Assembly: GCA_017535865.1 (NCBI GenBank)
Contig: JAFXTM010000010.1
Coordinates: 1 to 42,442, forward strand
DNA from: Oscillospiraceae bacterium
GTDB taxonomy: Bacteria; Bacillota; Clostridia; Oscillospirales; Oscillospiraceae
Length of the DNA stretch: 42,442 bases
Direction of reading: 5' to 3'
Part shown: one piece after another, positions 14,218-22,589 of the stretch
How the letters are laid out: each line of letters begins with the position of its first letter
Position numbering within the stretch: the stretch's first letter is position 1
Position numbers and translations under genes: made by a program
The notes under the pieces: model-generated
What the model saw: only the letters and a program-made list of their open reading frames with translations
Database searches by the model: none
Told to the model about the DNA's origin: nothing

Positions 14218-15724
14218 CTTCTTTGCCTCCTCCCGCTATGGTGTGCATGACGCGCTCCTGCGTCAGCTCATTCCCGGTGAGCTCGCCCACGATGTTGCGG
14301 TCGCGCATGACGATGAGCCGCGAGCAGGTGCGCAGCATCTCCTCGATCTCCGAGGAAATGAAAGTGACGCTCATGCCCTCCTCGGCCAGCTTCAGCACCA
14401 GCCGCTGGATCTCCGTCTTGGTGCCGACGTCGATGCCGCGGGTTGGTTCGTCCAGGATCAGATACTTGGGATGGGTCAGCAGCCAGCGGGCCAGGATCAC
14501 TTTCTGCTGGTTGCCGCCGGAGAGGGAGCCGAGCGGCGTGTCGGTCGAGGCGGTCTTGATGTCCAGCGCCTGGATATACTCGTCGGCGAAGGCCTCCGCC
14601 TGCGCGCGGGAGAGGGGATGACCCATGCCCTTCATCACCTGATAGGCGAGGATGATGTTCTCGCGCACAGAGAGGTCGGCAATGATGCCGTCGCGCTTGC
14701 GGTCCTCGGGCAGGTAGCCGATGCCCTGCCGCATGGCGTCGTAAGGCTTCTGCACCTTCACGCTCTTGCCGTCGACCTTGACCCTGCCGCCGGTGACCGG
14801 ATCGGCGCCGAAGATGGCGCGCACGCTCTCGCTGCGCCCGGAGCCGAGCAGCCCCGTGAAGCCGTTGACCTCGCCCTTGCCGATGTGGAAGTCGAAGGGG
14901 CGGCACTCCGTGCTGGAGAGCATCTCCGCCTCGTAGACCACGTCCTCCGCGCCGCCGGCGACGGCAGAGCGCCTCTTGATGTCGGACAGGCCTTCCAGCT
15001 CCTTGCCGATCATCTTCGCCACCAGTTCCACCTGGGGGAGCTTTTCCACCTCGTACTCGCCGACGAGCTCGCCGTTGCGCAGCACCGTGATCCGGTCGCT
15101 GACCTCATAGACCTGCTCGAGGAAGTGGGTAACGAAAACGATGCCCACGCCGCGGGCCTTCAGCTCCCGCATGAGCCGGAAGAGCATCGCTACCTCCTTG
15201 TCGTCCAGCGACGAGGTGGGCTCGTCCAGGATCAGCACCTTGCACTCGGTATCGACCGCACGGGCGATGGCGACCATCTGCTGCACCGCGAGGGAGCAGC
15301 TGCCGAGCTGCTGCTTCGGCCGGGCGGGGATGCCGAGGCTGTCCAGCAGCGCGCCGGCCTTTTTCTCCATGCCTTTCCAGTCCACGCTCCGTCCCGGAGT
15401 GCGGCCGATAAACATGTTCTCCGCGACCGTCAGATTCGGGCAAAGGGTGATCTCCTGATACACCGTGCTGATGCCGTAGTTCTGTGCCTCCTGGGGCGAG
15501 CGGATACTGATGGCATCCTCGATCCCCTCGATGCGGATCTCGCCGGCGTCCTTCGCATACACGCCGGTCAGCACCTTGATCAGCGTCGATTTGCCCGCGC
15601 CGTTTTCTCCCATCAGCGCGTGGATCTCTCCCCTGCGCAGGGTGAAATCCACATTACTCAGGGCTTTTACGCCCGGGAAGGATTTGCAGATCCCGCGCAT
15701 GGTCAAAACGATTCCCTCTTCCAT
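14210..15724 (-). CDS. ytfR: Sugar ABC transporter ATP-binding protein (YtfR-like)
   Basis: A 504-residue protein with two fused ATPase domains, as in RbsA/MglA. The first domain has Walker A GENGAGKST (about 39-47), signature GSCSLAVQQMVAIARA and Walker B LILDEPTSSLD. The second has the degenerate Walker A region GLLGSGRSE, signature LSGGNQQKVILARWL and LILDEPTRGID. All these are normal for the family. The ATG at 15724 is chosen because AGGAG lies eight bases upstream; the frame is open 24 codons further without a ribosome site. A hairpin in the gap after ytfQ probably lowers its expression relative to the binding protein. Confidence 0.93.
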   Translation of the reverse strand: MEEGIVLTMRGICKSFPGVKALSNVDFTLRRGEIHALMGENGAGKSTLIKVLTGVYAKDAGEIRIEGIEDAISIRSPQEAQNYGISTVYQEITLCPNLTVAENMFIGRTPGRSVDWKGMEKKAGALLDSLGIPARPKQQLGSCSLAVQQMVAIARAVDTECKVLILDEPTSSLDDKEVAMLFRLMRELKARGVGIVFVTHFLEQVYEVSDRITVLRNGELVGEYEVEKLPQVELVAKMIGKELEGLSDIKRRSAVAGGAEDVVYEAEMLSSTECRPFDFHIGKGEVNGFTGLLGSGRSESVRAIFGADPVTGGRVKVDGKSVKVQKPYDAMRQGIGYLPEDRKRDGIIADLSVRENIILAYQVMKGMGHPLSRAQAEAFADEYIQALDIKTASTDTPLGSLSGGNQQKVILARWLLTHPKYLILDEPTRGIDVGTKTEIQRLVLKLAEEGMSVTFISSEIEEMLRTCSRLIVMRDRNIVGELTGNELTQERVMHTIAGGGKEDE

Positions 15725-15758
15725 CCGCTCATCTCCTGTCAGAATGATCTTAAGAAAG

Positions 15759-15803
15759 GCGCGGTGTGGACCGCGGATTTCTCCACTTTTACCCACACCG
15801 CGC
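15759..15803 (-). promoter_or_regulatory. Intercistronic hairpin between ytfQ and ytfR
   Basis: GCGCGGTGTGG (15759-15769) pairs perfectly with CCACACCGCGC (15793-15803) around a 23-base loop. On the minus strand only CTTTCTT follows. It most likely acts as a partial terminator or 3' stabiliser that keeps the binding protein more abundant than the membrane components. Confidence 0.65.
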
Positions 15804-15861
15804 TGTTTGGTTTATTGTACCCCGCCTGTCTGTAAAAAGCAAGCGTTGAACCGGCAGAGAC

Positions 15862-16833
15862 TTACTCGCCCAGACCGTAGGTGGCGATGTCCTCCTCGGT
15901 CAGCTCGCGGGCGTCGAAGCCCTTCTCCACGGAGATGATCTGCTTGGCCTCGTTCAGGCCCTCGATCTCGCCGCCGGCCTCAAGAGTCTGGATCATGTCG
16001 CTGATAACCTGGGCCTGGAAGGGGCTGCACTGGCCGTCATAGTTCCAGTTGCCGGCAAGCAGCTCGCGGAGAGCCCATTTGTTGCAGTCGAAGCCCATCA
16101 CGACGACGTCGCCGTCGACACCGTGGGTGATGCCGGCCTCGTCGAGAGCAGCGACAGCGCCCTTGGCCATGCCGTCGTTCTCAGCATAGATGACGTTGAA
16201 GGGCTCCTTGGAGTTGATGACGGACTCGACGATCTTCTTGGCCTCGGCCTCGTCCCAGGTCGCGGTCTGCTGCACGACCTTGGTCATCGTGCCGGCCTCA
16301 AACTGCTCGTCCAGCGCGCCGGTACGGCCAAGCTGAGCATCGCTGCCCATGGCGCCCTGGATGTGGATCACGTTGTACTCGGGGAGCTCCAGGGAGAGGA
16401 GCCACGCCACGGCGGTGTCGCCCTCCTGGGCCATGTCGGAGACGACGGCGGCCTCAAAGAGCTCGGGATCGCAGTCGATCATACGGTCGAACAGGAACAC
16501 GCCGATGCCGGCTTCCTGGGCGTCCTTCAGGACGGCGTCCCAGCCGGTGGTCTCGGCGGCGGAGATCAGCAGGTAGTCGACGCCATCGGTGATGAACTGG
16601 CGGGCGGCACTGAGCTGCTCATCGTTTTTGATGCTGTAGAAGAAGCTGGCGTCATAGCCGTTTTCCTCGGTGAACACGCTGATGAAGTCGTTGACGTTGG
16701 CTTCACGATAGCCGGACTCGGACGGGGGGTTGTTGACGACGCCGACCTTGATCAGATCGTCGGCCGCAAAGGCCGCGGGGATCAGGGACAGGCACATGAC
16801 CAGAACAAGCGCGACAGCAATGATTTTTTTCAT
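15862..16833 (-). CDS. ytfQ: Sugar ABC transporter substrate-binding protein (YtfQ-like)
   Basis: A 323-residue periplasmic-binding-protein family 1 member (ribose/galactofuranose type). It has a signal peptide ending AAFAA (about residue 23) but no lipobox cysteine, which is unusual for a Gram-positive binding protein. It may be released unless retained another way. Binding-protein segments such as DGVDYLLISAAETTGWDAVL and VIYAENDGMAKGAVAALDEAG are typical of YtfQ. It is the first gene of the operon, with a GAGGGA ribosome site seven bases upstream. A second YtfQ-like protein, a lipoprotein, lies in the neighbouring sensor operon. Confidence 0.9.
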   Translation of the reverse strand: MKKIIAVALVLVMCLSLIPAAFAADDLIKVGVVNNPPSESGYREANVNDFISVFTEENGYDASFFYSIKNDEQLSAARQFITDGVDYLLISAAETTGWDAVLKDAQEAGIGVFLFDRMIDCDPELFEAAVVSDMAQEGDTAVAWLLSLELPEYNVIHIQGAMGSDAQLGRTGALDEQFEAGTMTKVVQQTATWDEAEAKKIVESVINSKEPFNVIYAENDGMAKGAVAALDEAGITHGVDGDVVVMGFDCNKWALRELLAGNWNYDGQCSPFQAQVISDMIQTLEAGGEIEGLNEAKQIISVEKGFDARELTEEDIATYGLGE

Positions 16834-16888
16834 GGTTGTTCCCTCACTTTTTCATGATGTTTTTGGACCGTTTTGGTGTCCTTATCTA

Positions 16889-16918
16889 TATAAAAACACA
16901 AAAAAAATGCCCCGTCAA
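16889..16918 (-). promoter_or_regulatory. Promoter of the ytf operon
   Basis: On the minus strand TTGACG (16918-16913), an 18-bp spacer and TTTATA (16894-16889) lie about 55 bases upstream of ytfQ. The -10 region is a longer AT stretch (TTTTTATATAGATA), so its exact register is uncertain. Confidence 0.5.
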
Positions 16919-17013
16919 CCGCCCCGGCCGCCCCGGAAATCAAATCGGCAAAAGCGCCAAATACATCTTTCCCATCCGCTGCATACAAGCTGTCATTTAC
17001 CGCGCCTTTTGTT

Positions 17014-17149
17014 GGATTTTTTACGATTTCTGGAAATGAAATCCGTTTTTTCTACGATTTTACAGCCGGCGCCTCTCCGTTCCCATCGCGCGTTTTCACT
17101 ACAGTGTGGGGAGGGTGTTCGTTTTTTTCCGAGCACGTAGAAAAATCCG
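17014..17149. promoter_or_regulatory. Three copies of a GGATTTTTTCTACG-like element
   Basis: The 476-base gap between ytfQ and the regulator gene holds no gene. It contains GGATTTTTTACGATTT (17014-17029), CCGTTTTTTCTACGATTTT (17043-17061) and, inverted, CGGATTTTTCTACGTG (minus strand of 17134-17149). These shared elements between two divergent units are candidate operators for the GntR/LacI-type regulator or the response regulator. A small imperfect hairpin lies at 17179-17205. Confidence 0.4.
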
Positions 17150-17251
17150 TTTGAATTTCGGAAGGCCGCGCGACAACCTTCTCCTCCGTTTGACACGGCG
17201 GAGAAAAAGGGAGCTCGAAAAGGAAAAAAACTACCGCGCCGGGTGCGGATA

Positions 17252-17260
17252 TGCTATAAT
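17252..17260 (+). promoter_or_regulatory. Extended -10 promoter of the regulator gene
   Basis: TGCTATAAT (17252-17260) is an extended -10 box 50 bases before the start. No good -35 is seen at the right distance, as is common for extended -10 promoters. Confidence 0.55.
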
Positions 17261-17309
17261 AAATAAAAAAGAATAGACGCGCTATACTGAAAAATGGGAG
17301 GGGACGGAT

Positions 17310-18374
17310 ATGCCGGTCCGGTACAGTCTGGTGGCCGAGGAGCTGCGGCGCCTGTGCGGACAGCTGAAGAAGCACGGGGAGACCCGCCTGCCGGGCGAGC
17401 AGGAGCTCTGCCGCCTTTACTCCTGCAGCCGGCAGACGGTCCGCACGGCGCTCGCCCTGCTGGAACGGGAGGGGCTGATCGTCAAAAAACGCGGCAGCGG
17501 CTCCTATCTCGCCGACGGGAGGCCCCGGCCGGACGACCGCGTCGTGCTGCTGGTGGCGGACGAGAACGAATACATCTATCCCACGCTGATCCGGGATCTG
17601 AGGCCGCGGCTCGCCGCGCATGGCTACCGTCTCGTTTGCCGGAGCACGGAGGGTCTGCACGCGCGCGAGCGCGCGCTGCTGCGGGAGCTGCTGTCCGAAC
17701 CCCCGGCTGCGGTCCTGCTCGAGCCCGTCGGCGACCGTTTTCCAAACCCCAACGAGGATCTCCTTCGGGAACTGACGCTCGCCGGCATCCCGCTCGCCTT
17801 TCTCTTCGGCGCCTACGAGGGCATGGACGCCGCGCCCTGCGTCAAGGAGGCCGACCGGGAGGGCGCCGCCCAGCTCGTCCAGCTCCTGGCAGCCCGGGGC
17901 CGCCGCCGGATCGGCGGGCTCTTTCGCTGCGACGACAGCCGCGGCTTTGAGCGCTGCGCGGGCACGATGCACAGCTGCGCCGGGCTGGGGCTCGAAAGCG
18001 CCGAGCGCGACTTCGCCTGGCTCAGCGGCGAGGACCGCCGCCAGATCGTCGACGGCGGCGGCGAGCTTCTGCAGCACTTTCTGCGGCGCTATTGGTACGA
18101 CTGCAGCGCGGTGATCTGCCAGAACGACGAGCTGGCCTATCATCTGCTGCGCGAGCTGGAGCGCATGGGGCGCCGGGTCCCGGAGGATCTCGCCCTCGTG
18201 AGCTTTGACGACAGCTACTATGCCTCCGCCGGGAGCGTCGGCATCACCTCGCTCGGCCACCGGCCCTATTCGCTGGCCGAGGCGGCCGAACAGGCTGTCC
18301 TCGCGGCCGTCGGCGGTACGGGGCTCTCCCCGGCTCCGGTCCCCTGGTTCGTGGTCGAACGGGAGAGCGTATAG
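17310..18374 (+). CDS. GntR-type HTH regulator with LacI-type sensor domain (AraR-like)
   Basis: A 354-residue repressor-type protein. Residues 1-70 form a GntR winged helix-turn-helix (LPGEQELCRLYSCSRQTVRT, then a wing LIVKKRGSGSYLA). Residues 75-354 form a periplasmic-binding-protein-like effector domain of the LacI/GalR fold, including DLALVSFDDS and ITSLGHRPYSLAEAA. This layout is that of AraR, the arabinose repressor of Bacillota, which suggests an intracellular pentose or related sugar as inducer. It lies divergent from ytfQ and convergent with the sensor operon. A GGGAGGGG site about six bases upstream fixes the start. Confidence 0.85.
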   Translation: MPVRYSLVAEELRRLCGQLKKHGETRLPGEQELCRLYSCSRQTVRTALALLEREGLIVKKRGSGSYLADGRPRPDDRVVLLVADENEYIYPTLIRDLRPRLAAHGYRLVCRSTEGLHARERALLRELLSEPPAAVLLEPVGDRFPNPNEDLLRELTLAGIPLAFLFGAYEGMDAAPCVKEADREGAAQLVQLLAARGRRRIGGLFRCDDSRGFERCAGTMHSCAGLGLESAERDFAWLSGEDRRQIVDGGGELLQHFLRRYWYDCSAVICQNDELAYHLLRELERMGRRVPEDLALVSFDDSYYASAGSVGITSLGHRPYSLAEAAEQAVLAAVGGTGLSPAPVPWFVVERESV

Positions 18375-18383
18375 CGTCTTTCG

Positions 18384-18433
18384 CACACAAAGAGGGAGCC
18401 GACGCCCTGCGGCGTCGGCTCCCTCTTTGTGTG
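18384..18433. terminator. Bidirectional terminator with 23-bp perfect stem
   Basis: Bases 18384-18406 pair perfectly with 18411-18433 around the loop CTGC. The AAAG...CTTT segments sit inside the stem, so either strand offers a U-containing arm. It separates the convergent AraR-like gene and the binding-lipoprotein gene. Confidence 0.85.
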
Positions 18434-18437
18434 GGCT

Positions 18438-19430
18438 TCAGTATTCGCGGCTGTCGATCAGCTCCTGCGTCAGATCATCCCGCGTGAAGATCAGCTCCTC
18501 CACGTAGATGTGCTTGGGGATGCTCTGCCCCTCCTCGTACTGGCGGATCAGCTCCTCCACCCGCGGCCCGTGCAGGGGATTGCACTCCACGCAGAGGTTG
18601 ATCCGGCCCTCCAGGCAGTACTGCAGCGCCTTCCGCACGGCGTCGAAGGAGATCAGGATCACGTCTCCGTCCGCTCCGTAGCTCAGCCCGGCCTCGTCCA
18701 GCGCCCGCATGGCGCCGAAGGTCATGTTGTCGTTTTCGCTGTAGATCACGTCGATGTCCGGGTCGACGCGCAGATAGTCGCGCACCACCTCATAACCCTT
18801 TGCCTCGGTATAGTCGGCAGGGAACTGGGCCGCAAAGCTCCAGTTCGACTTTTCGCGCACCACGTCCTCGATGGGCTTGGTGCGCATGAGCTGCGAGGTC
18901 GCGCCGTATGTCCCCTGCAGGTGGAGGATGCGGATCTCATCCTCTCCGCGGCCGCGGCGCTCCAGCTCTCCGCTCAGCCATTCGACGGCCCGCTCGCCCT
19001 CCCGCAGGAAGTCCGAGCCGATGCTGCTCAGGTACAGGTTCTCATCCTCCACGGCGACCTCCCGGTCCATGATGATGACCGGGATCTGCGCCTCCTTCGC
19101 TTCCTGCAGTACGCTCTCCCAGCCCGTCTCGGCCACGGGCGCGATCACGATCAGATCCACGCCCTGCAGGATGAAATTGCGCACAGCGGCAAGCTGGTTG
19201 TCCTGCTTCTGCTTGGCGTTTTCCAGCAGCAGCTCGTAGCCCTTCTCGCGGCTGAGCGCCGCGGTCATGGAGGCGGTGTTGGCGAGACGCCAGCTCGATT
19301 CCGAGCCGAGCTGGGAAAAGCCCACGACCAGCAGCTCGCCCTCCTGCGGTTCGGTCGTCTGTCGGACCGCGCATCCAGTCAGGCACAGCAGCGCCAGCAG
19401 CGCCGCCAACAGCCGGATCTCAGCTCTCAT
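18438..19430 (-). CDS. Sugar-binding lipoprotein of a sensor operon (YtfQ-like)
   Basis: A 330-residue lipoprotein: signal peptide with lipobox LTGC (C20), then a family 1 periplasmic-binding domain. The start of the domain, VVGFSQLGSESSWRLANT, closely follows the YtfQ galactofuranose-binding protein pattern. It is the third gene of a response regulator / kinase / binding protein operon and starts 11 bases inside the kinase gene with an AAGGAGGA site. Position and membrane anchoring suggest that it presents sugar to the kinase instead of to a permease, as in the XylFII-LytS type of three-part sensors. It could also feed the adjacent transporter. Confidence 0.87.
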   Translation of the reverse strand: MRAEIRLLAALLALLCLTGCAVRQTTEPQEGELLVVGFSQLGSESSWRLANTASMTAALSREKGYELLLENAKQKQDNQLAAVRNFILQGVDLIVIAPVAETGWESVLQEAKEAQIPVIIMDREVAVEDENLYLSSIGSDFLREGERAVEWLSGELERRGRGEDEIRILHLQGTYGATSQLMRTKPIEDVVREKSNWSFAAQFPADYTEAKGYEVVRDYLRVDPDIDVIYSENDNMTFGAMRALDEAGLSYGADGDVILISFDAVRKALQYCLEGRINLCVECNPLHGPRVEELIRQYEEGQSIPKHIYVEELIFTRDDLTQELIDSREY

Positions 19431-20841
19431 ACGCTTCCTCCTTCAGCGGGATACGGATCGTGATGCAGCTCCCGCTCCCCGCCTCGCTCTCGATCGTGAA
19501 GCCGCAGGCGCTGCCGTACATCAACTTCAGCCGCTTGCTTGCCGCGACGAGGCCGAAGCTGGTCTCGTCCTCGCCCTCCACCTTGGCCCGCAGCGCCGCC
19601 AGTTCCTCCCCGGTCATACCGATGCCGCTGTCCTCGACACGCAGGATCGCCTCGTCGCCGCAGCGCTTTCCGGTAACGCGCAGCAGGCCCTGGCCGCGCT
19701 TGGGCTTGATGCCGTGGTAGATGGCGTTTTCCACCAGCGGCTGGAGCGTCATTTTCGGGATCAGACAGCTCTCAATGGACGGATCGATGTCGATCTCGTA
19801 GCGCAGGATATCCCGGTAGCGCACCTGCTGGATCTCCAGATAGCTGCGCACATGCTGCTCCTCCTCGGCCAGCGTGATGATGTCCTTGCCGTTGGAGAGA
19901 AAGGAGCGGAAATATGTCGAAAGGCTCGTGACCATCTCCTCCGCTTCCTCGTTCTTTTTTGTTTCGATCAGCCAGACGATCGCGTCCAGCGTGTTGTAGA
20001 GAAAGTGGGGGTTGATCTGCGCCTGGATCAGGCTCAACTCGATCCCGCGCAGCTTGATCTGTTCCTGACGGTTCAGCTCGATCTGCTGGCTGAGCCGTCC
20101 GGCCATATCCTCCACGCCCGCGCTGAGCGTGCGGAGCTTTTTGTCCTCCGCCTCGACGGGCGTCTTCGTTTCCAGGTCTCCCTCGCCGATCTCCTCCACG
20201 CGTGCGCAGAGCGAGTCGATGGGGTCGGTGATGCTGCGGCTGATCCGGAGCGCCCGGCGCATGGCCGACGGCAGCACGATCACCACCACCAGCAGGACCG
20301 CGATGATCTCCAGCACCAGCCAGACGTTCGTCTGCTGCTGCAGCCGCGCCATCTCGCCCGCCTCGTGGTAGAGGTAGGTGTAGATGTGCTCCTGAATGAG
20401 CTCCGTGATGACGTAGATATTGGTCTCCAGCTGCTCCATGCGCTGGTCGTAGCCGTCGGTCCGGCAGAGCTTGTCGATGCTGCTCTCGAGGCTGGCGCAG
20501 AGATTCAAAACGTAGTTGATGGCCTTGCGGCTCTCGCTGTTGGTCGTGTTTTTCAGCAGCTTTTCCGCCAGATGCTGCGCCGTCTCGATGTCCTCTGTGG
20601 GGAGTGTCTCGCTGCTGCCGGTGACATAGCTGTACATCTTCAGGTCCACTTCGTTCTTGAAGTCCTGGTTGAAGCCCGAGGCGTCGGCGATGTTGCTGCT
20701 CACGGCGGAAAACTGCAGATTGAAGGCGATCAGCAGCCCCAGGAGCAGCACCGACACCAGGAGGATCGGAAACGCCATGCTGGCGATCAGCCGGTACAGC
20801 TGGCCGCTGATCGAGCTGCGGTCCATACCCGATTTTATCAT
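19420..20841 (-). CDS. Sensor histidine kinase, LytS/YesM type
   Basis: A 473-residue membrane kinase. Hydrophobic segments at about 22-42 and 173-191 flank an extracytoplasmic region of about 130 residues that is mostly helical. A HAMP linker follows (about 192-245), then the His_kinase motif INPHFLYNTLDAI with phospho-accepting H279. An HATPase domain shows the N box LQPLVENAIYHGI and the G box VEDSGIGM. YesM-type kinases pair with YesN-type AraC regulators in sugar sensing. The ATG at 20841 overlaps the response-regulator stop by ATGA, and the downstream lipoprotein gene overlaps its end, so all three are coupled. A second ATG at 20826 is less likely. Confidence 0.92.
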   Translation of the reverse strand: MIKSGMDRSSISGQLYRLIASMAFPILLVSVLLLGLLIAFNLQFSAVSSNIADASGFNQDFKNEVDLKMYSYVTGSSETLPTEDIETAQHLAEKLLKNTTNSESRKAINYVLNLCASLESSIDKLCRTDGYDQRMEQLETNIYVITELIQEHIYTYLYHEAGEMARLQQQTNVWLVLEIIAVLLVVVIVLPSAMRRALRISRSITDPIDSLCARVEEIGEGDLETKTPVEAEDKKLRTLSAGVEDMAGRLSQQIELNRQEQIKLRGIELSLIQAQINPHFLYNTLDAIVWLIETKKNEEAEEMVTSLSTYFRSFLSNGKDIITLAEEEQHVRSYLEIQQVRYRDILRYEIDIDPSIESCLIPKMTLQPLVENAIYHGIKPKRGQGLLRVTGKRCGDEAILRVEDSGIGMTGEELAALRAKVEGEDETSFGLVAASKRLKLMYGSACGFTIESEAGSGSCITIRIPLKEEAYES

Positions 20842-22448
20842 TCCTTTTCCTGCCCCCCCGCGCGATAGGCCTTCGGTGTGCAGCCCTGCGTCTTTTTGAA
20901 TACGAAGGAGAAATAGCGCGGATCGCGGTAGCCGACCTCGGCGGCGATCTCCCCGGAGCGCTTGCCGGTCTGCCGCAGGAGCTGGCGCGCTCTGGCCATG
21001 CGCTTTTGCGTCAGGTACTCCACAAAGGACACGCCCATCTTCTGGCTGAACATCGCGCTGAGATAGTTGGCGCTGATATTGATGGCCCGCGCCACGCTGT
21101 TGAGGGAGATGCTCCCGTCGGCGTAGTTCTCGTCGATGTAGCGCAGCGCGTCCTGCACGATGTCGCCGTTCTGCCGCTGCGCGGCTTCGTCGCGCAGTTC
21201 CAGCGCCGGGCGCAGCACGCCCGTGAGATAGTCCTGCAGGCCCTCGGGCGGCAGGCTCAGCTCCGGCGTCGGGACGCGGCGGCGGTACTCCTCCAGATCG
21301 CAGCCGAGGCTCTGCAGCGCGAGCTCCGCGCTGACGCGCGCGCCCACCATCAGATAATGCCGAAGCAGCACCGAATGCACCGCGTCCTCCAGGTTTTCGA
21401 GATACTCCTGCGCGAAGGTCTCGGTCTCCTCCGCGGTGCCGTTGAGCACAAAGCCCCGGATCAGAGCCGGGTCGATCCTGCTGAACTCCAGCGAGTTCAG
21501 ATCTCCGCCCGACCCGCTCTCGTGCTCGGTCCGGAGCATCTCTGTCGTAAAGACGTGCTGCTCGGGCAGGATGTGGCGGTAGGCCAGGACATGGCTGGCG
21601 TCGGCATAGCATTTGGGCAGGCCGCTCAGGCGGTAGGTCGGCGCGCCGACCGCCACGGCCCAGTTCAGCGAGGGCTCCGCCTCGCAGCGCTGACGGATGA
21701 GCTCCACGCCGCGCTCGGTCATGGCCGCGAGATTTTCCCGGCCGCTCTTGATGAGCAGGGCGTAGGAGAGCAGGCCGCAGCGGAAAAGCAGATAGTCGGG
21801 ATAGCGCAGAAAACTGTCCAGCAGGCTTTCCTGTACCTCGGCCGCCGTCTCGGAATACTCCGTGTCGCTGGCGCTGCGGATCGTGAAGAGCACGAGGTTG
21901 AAGCCGTCCGCGGTCAGATCCAGGTGCAGCTTTTCCGCCTCCTCATAGATCTCCCGCACCGGCATGGAGCCCTCCACGAGCTTCTCGAAAAAGGCGCGGC
22001 GGGACAGGCGCTCGAACTTTTTGAATTCCTGCTCGTACTTGCGCAGATAGCCCTTCTGCTCGTCCTCCTCCTCGATCTTGCGGCGCGTCTGCTCAAGGGC
22101 CTGGATCATGGCAGTCTTGGTGATGGGCTTGAGCAGATACTGGTCCACGTTCAGCTTGATCGCCTGGCGTGCGTATTCAAAATCGCTGTAGCCGCTGAGG
22201 ATGATGATCTTCGTCTCGGGCAGTTCGCGGCTCACGATGTCGCTGAGCGCGAGTCCGTCCATGAAGGGCATCTTGATGTCCGTGATCAGGATGTCGGGCT
22301 TGAGCTTGCGGATCAGCGGCAGCGCTATCTCGCCGTCCGGCGCGTCGCCGACGAAAGTGAAGCCGTACTGCGCCCAGGGGATCATGTCGCGCAGGCCCTC
22401 CCGCACGATGCTTTCGTCCTCCGTTATGAATACCTTGATCGGTCCCAT
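20838..22448 (-). CDS. Response regulator with AraC-type DNA-binding domain (YesN-like)
   Basis: A 536-residue protein with an N-terminal receiver domain (1-125, acidic pocket E10-D11, phospho-acceptor D57 in LITDIKMPFMDG). A central region of about 300 residues follows, and then an AraC-type double helix-turn-helix at about 430-530 (SLNSVARAINISANYLSAMF and EIAAEVGYRDPRYFSFVFKK). Such regulators usually activate sugar uptake and depolymerisation genes; the flanking ytf operon is the obvious target, by inference. The ATG at 22448 has GGGGGAGG about nine bases upstream. The promoter is 48 bases away. Confidence 0.92.
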   Translation of the reverse strand: MGPIKVFITEDESIVREGLRDMIPWAQYGFTFVGDAPDGEIALPLIRKLKPDILITDIKMPFMDGLALSDIVSRELPETKIIILSGYSDFEYARQAIKLNVDQYLLKPITKTAMIQALEQTRRKIEEEDEQKGYLRKYEQEFKKFERLSRRAFFEKLVEGSMPVREIYEEAEKLHLDLTADGFNLVLFTIRSASDTEYSETAAEVQESLLDSFLRYPDYLLFRCGLLSYALLIKSGRENLAAMTERGVELIRQRCEAEPSLNWAVAVGAPTYRLSGLPKCYADASHVLAYRHILPEQHVFTTEMLRTEHESGSGGDLNSLEFSRIDPALIRGFVLNGTAEETETFAQEYLENLEDAVHSVLLRHYLMVGARVSAELALQSLGCDLEEYRRRVPTPELSLPPEGLQDYLTGVLRPALELRDEAAQRQNGDIVQDALRYIDENYADGSISLNSVARAINISANYLSAMFSQKMGVSFVEYLTQKRMARARQLLRQTGKRSGEIAAEVGYRDPRYFSFVFKKTQGCTPKAYRAGGQEKE

Positions 22449-22495
22449 CGCTCTTCCTCCCCCGCCCGTCGCGGTCCGCAGAATCCGTCGGCAAC

Positions 22496-22524
22496 AGTAT
22501 AGCATCTCCGCGGCCGCATAACAA
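22496..22524 (-). promoter_or_regulatory. Promoter of the sensor operon
   Basis: On the minus strand TTGTTA (22524-22519), a 17-bp spacer and TATACT (22501-22496), preceded by TGC as an extended -10. Confidence 0.75.
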
Positions 22525-22561
22525 GTGCCCGTGGTCCGCCCCTTTCCTGGCGGCGGCCGGC

Positions 22562-22589
22562 AAAAAAGCCCTGACGCAGGTCAGGGCTT
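22562..22589 (-). terminator. Terminator of the folT / 5-FCL unit
   Basis: AAGCCCTGAC (22566-22575) pairs with GTCAGGGCTT (22580-22589). On the minus strand the stem runs into a T tract complementary to A 22562-22567, a classic intrinsic terminator right at the stop codon of the 5-FCL gene. Confidence 0.9.

Noticed and set aside
16993-17196. Minus-strand 67-codon frame in the ytfQ-regulator gap
   Set aside because: Its composition is basic and unstructured, there is no ribosome site, and it runs through the repeated operator-like elements.
20842-21612. Extension of the histidine kinase frame upstream by about 257 codons
   Set aside because: That stretch lies in the response-regulator gene in another frame and is Arg/Ala-rich. 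The kinase start is fixed by the ATGA overlap at 20841.
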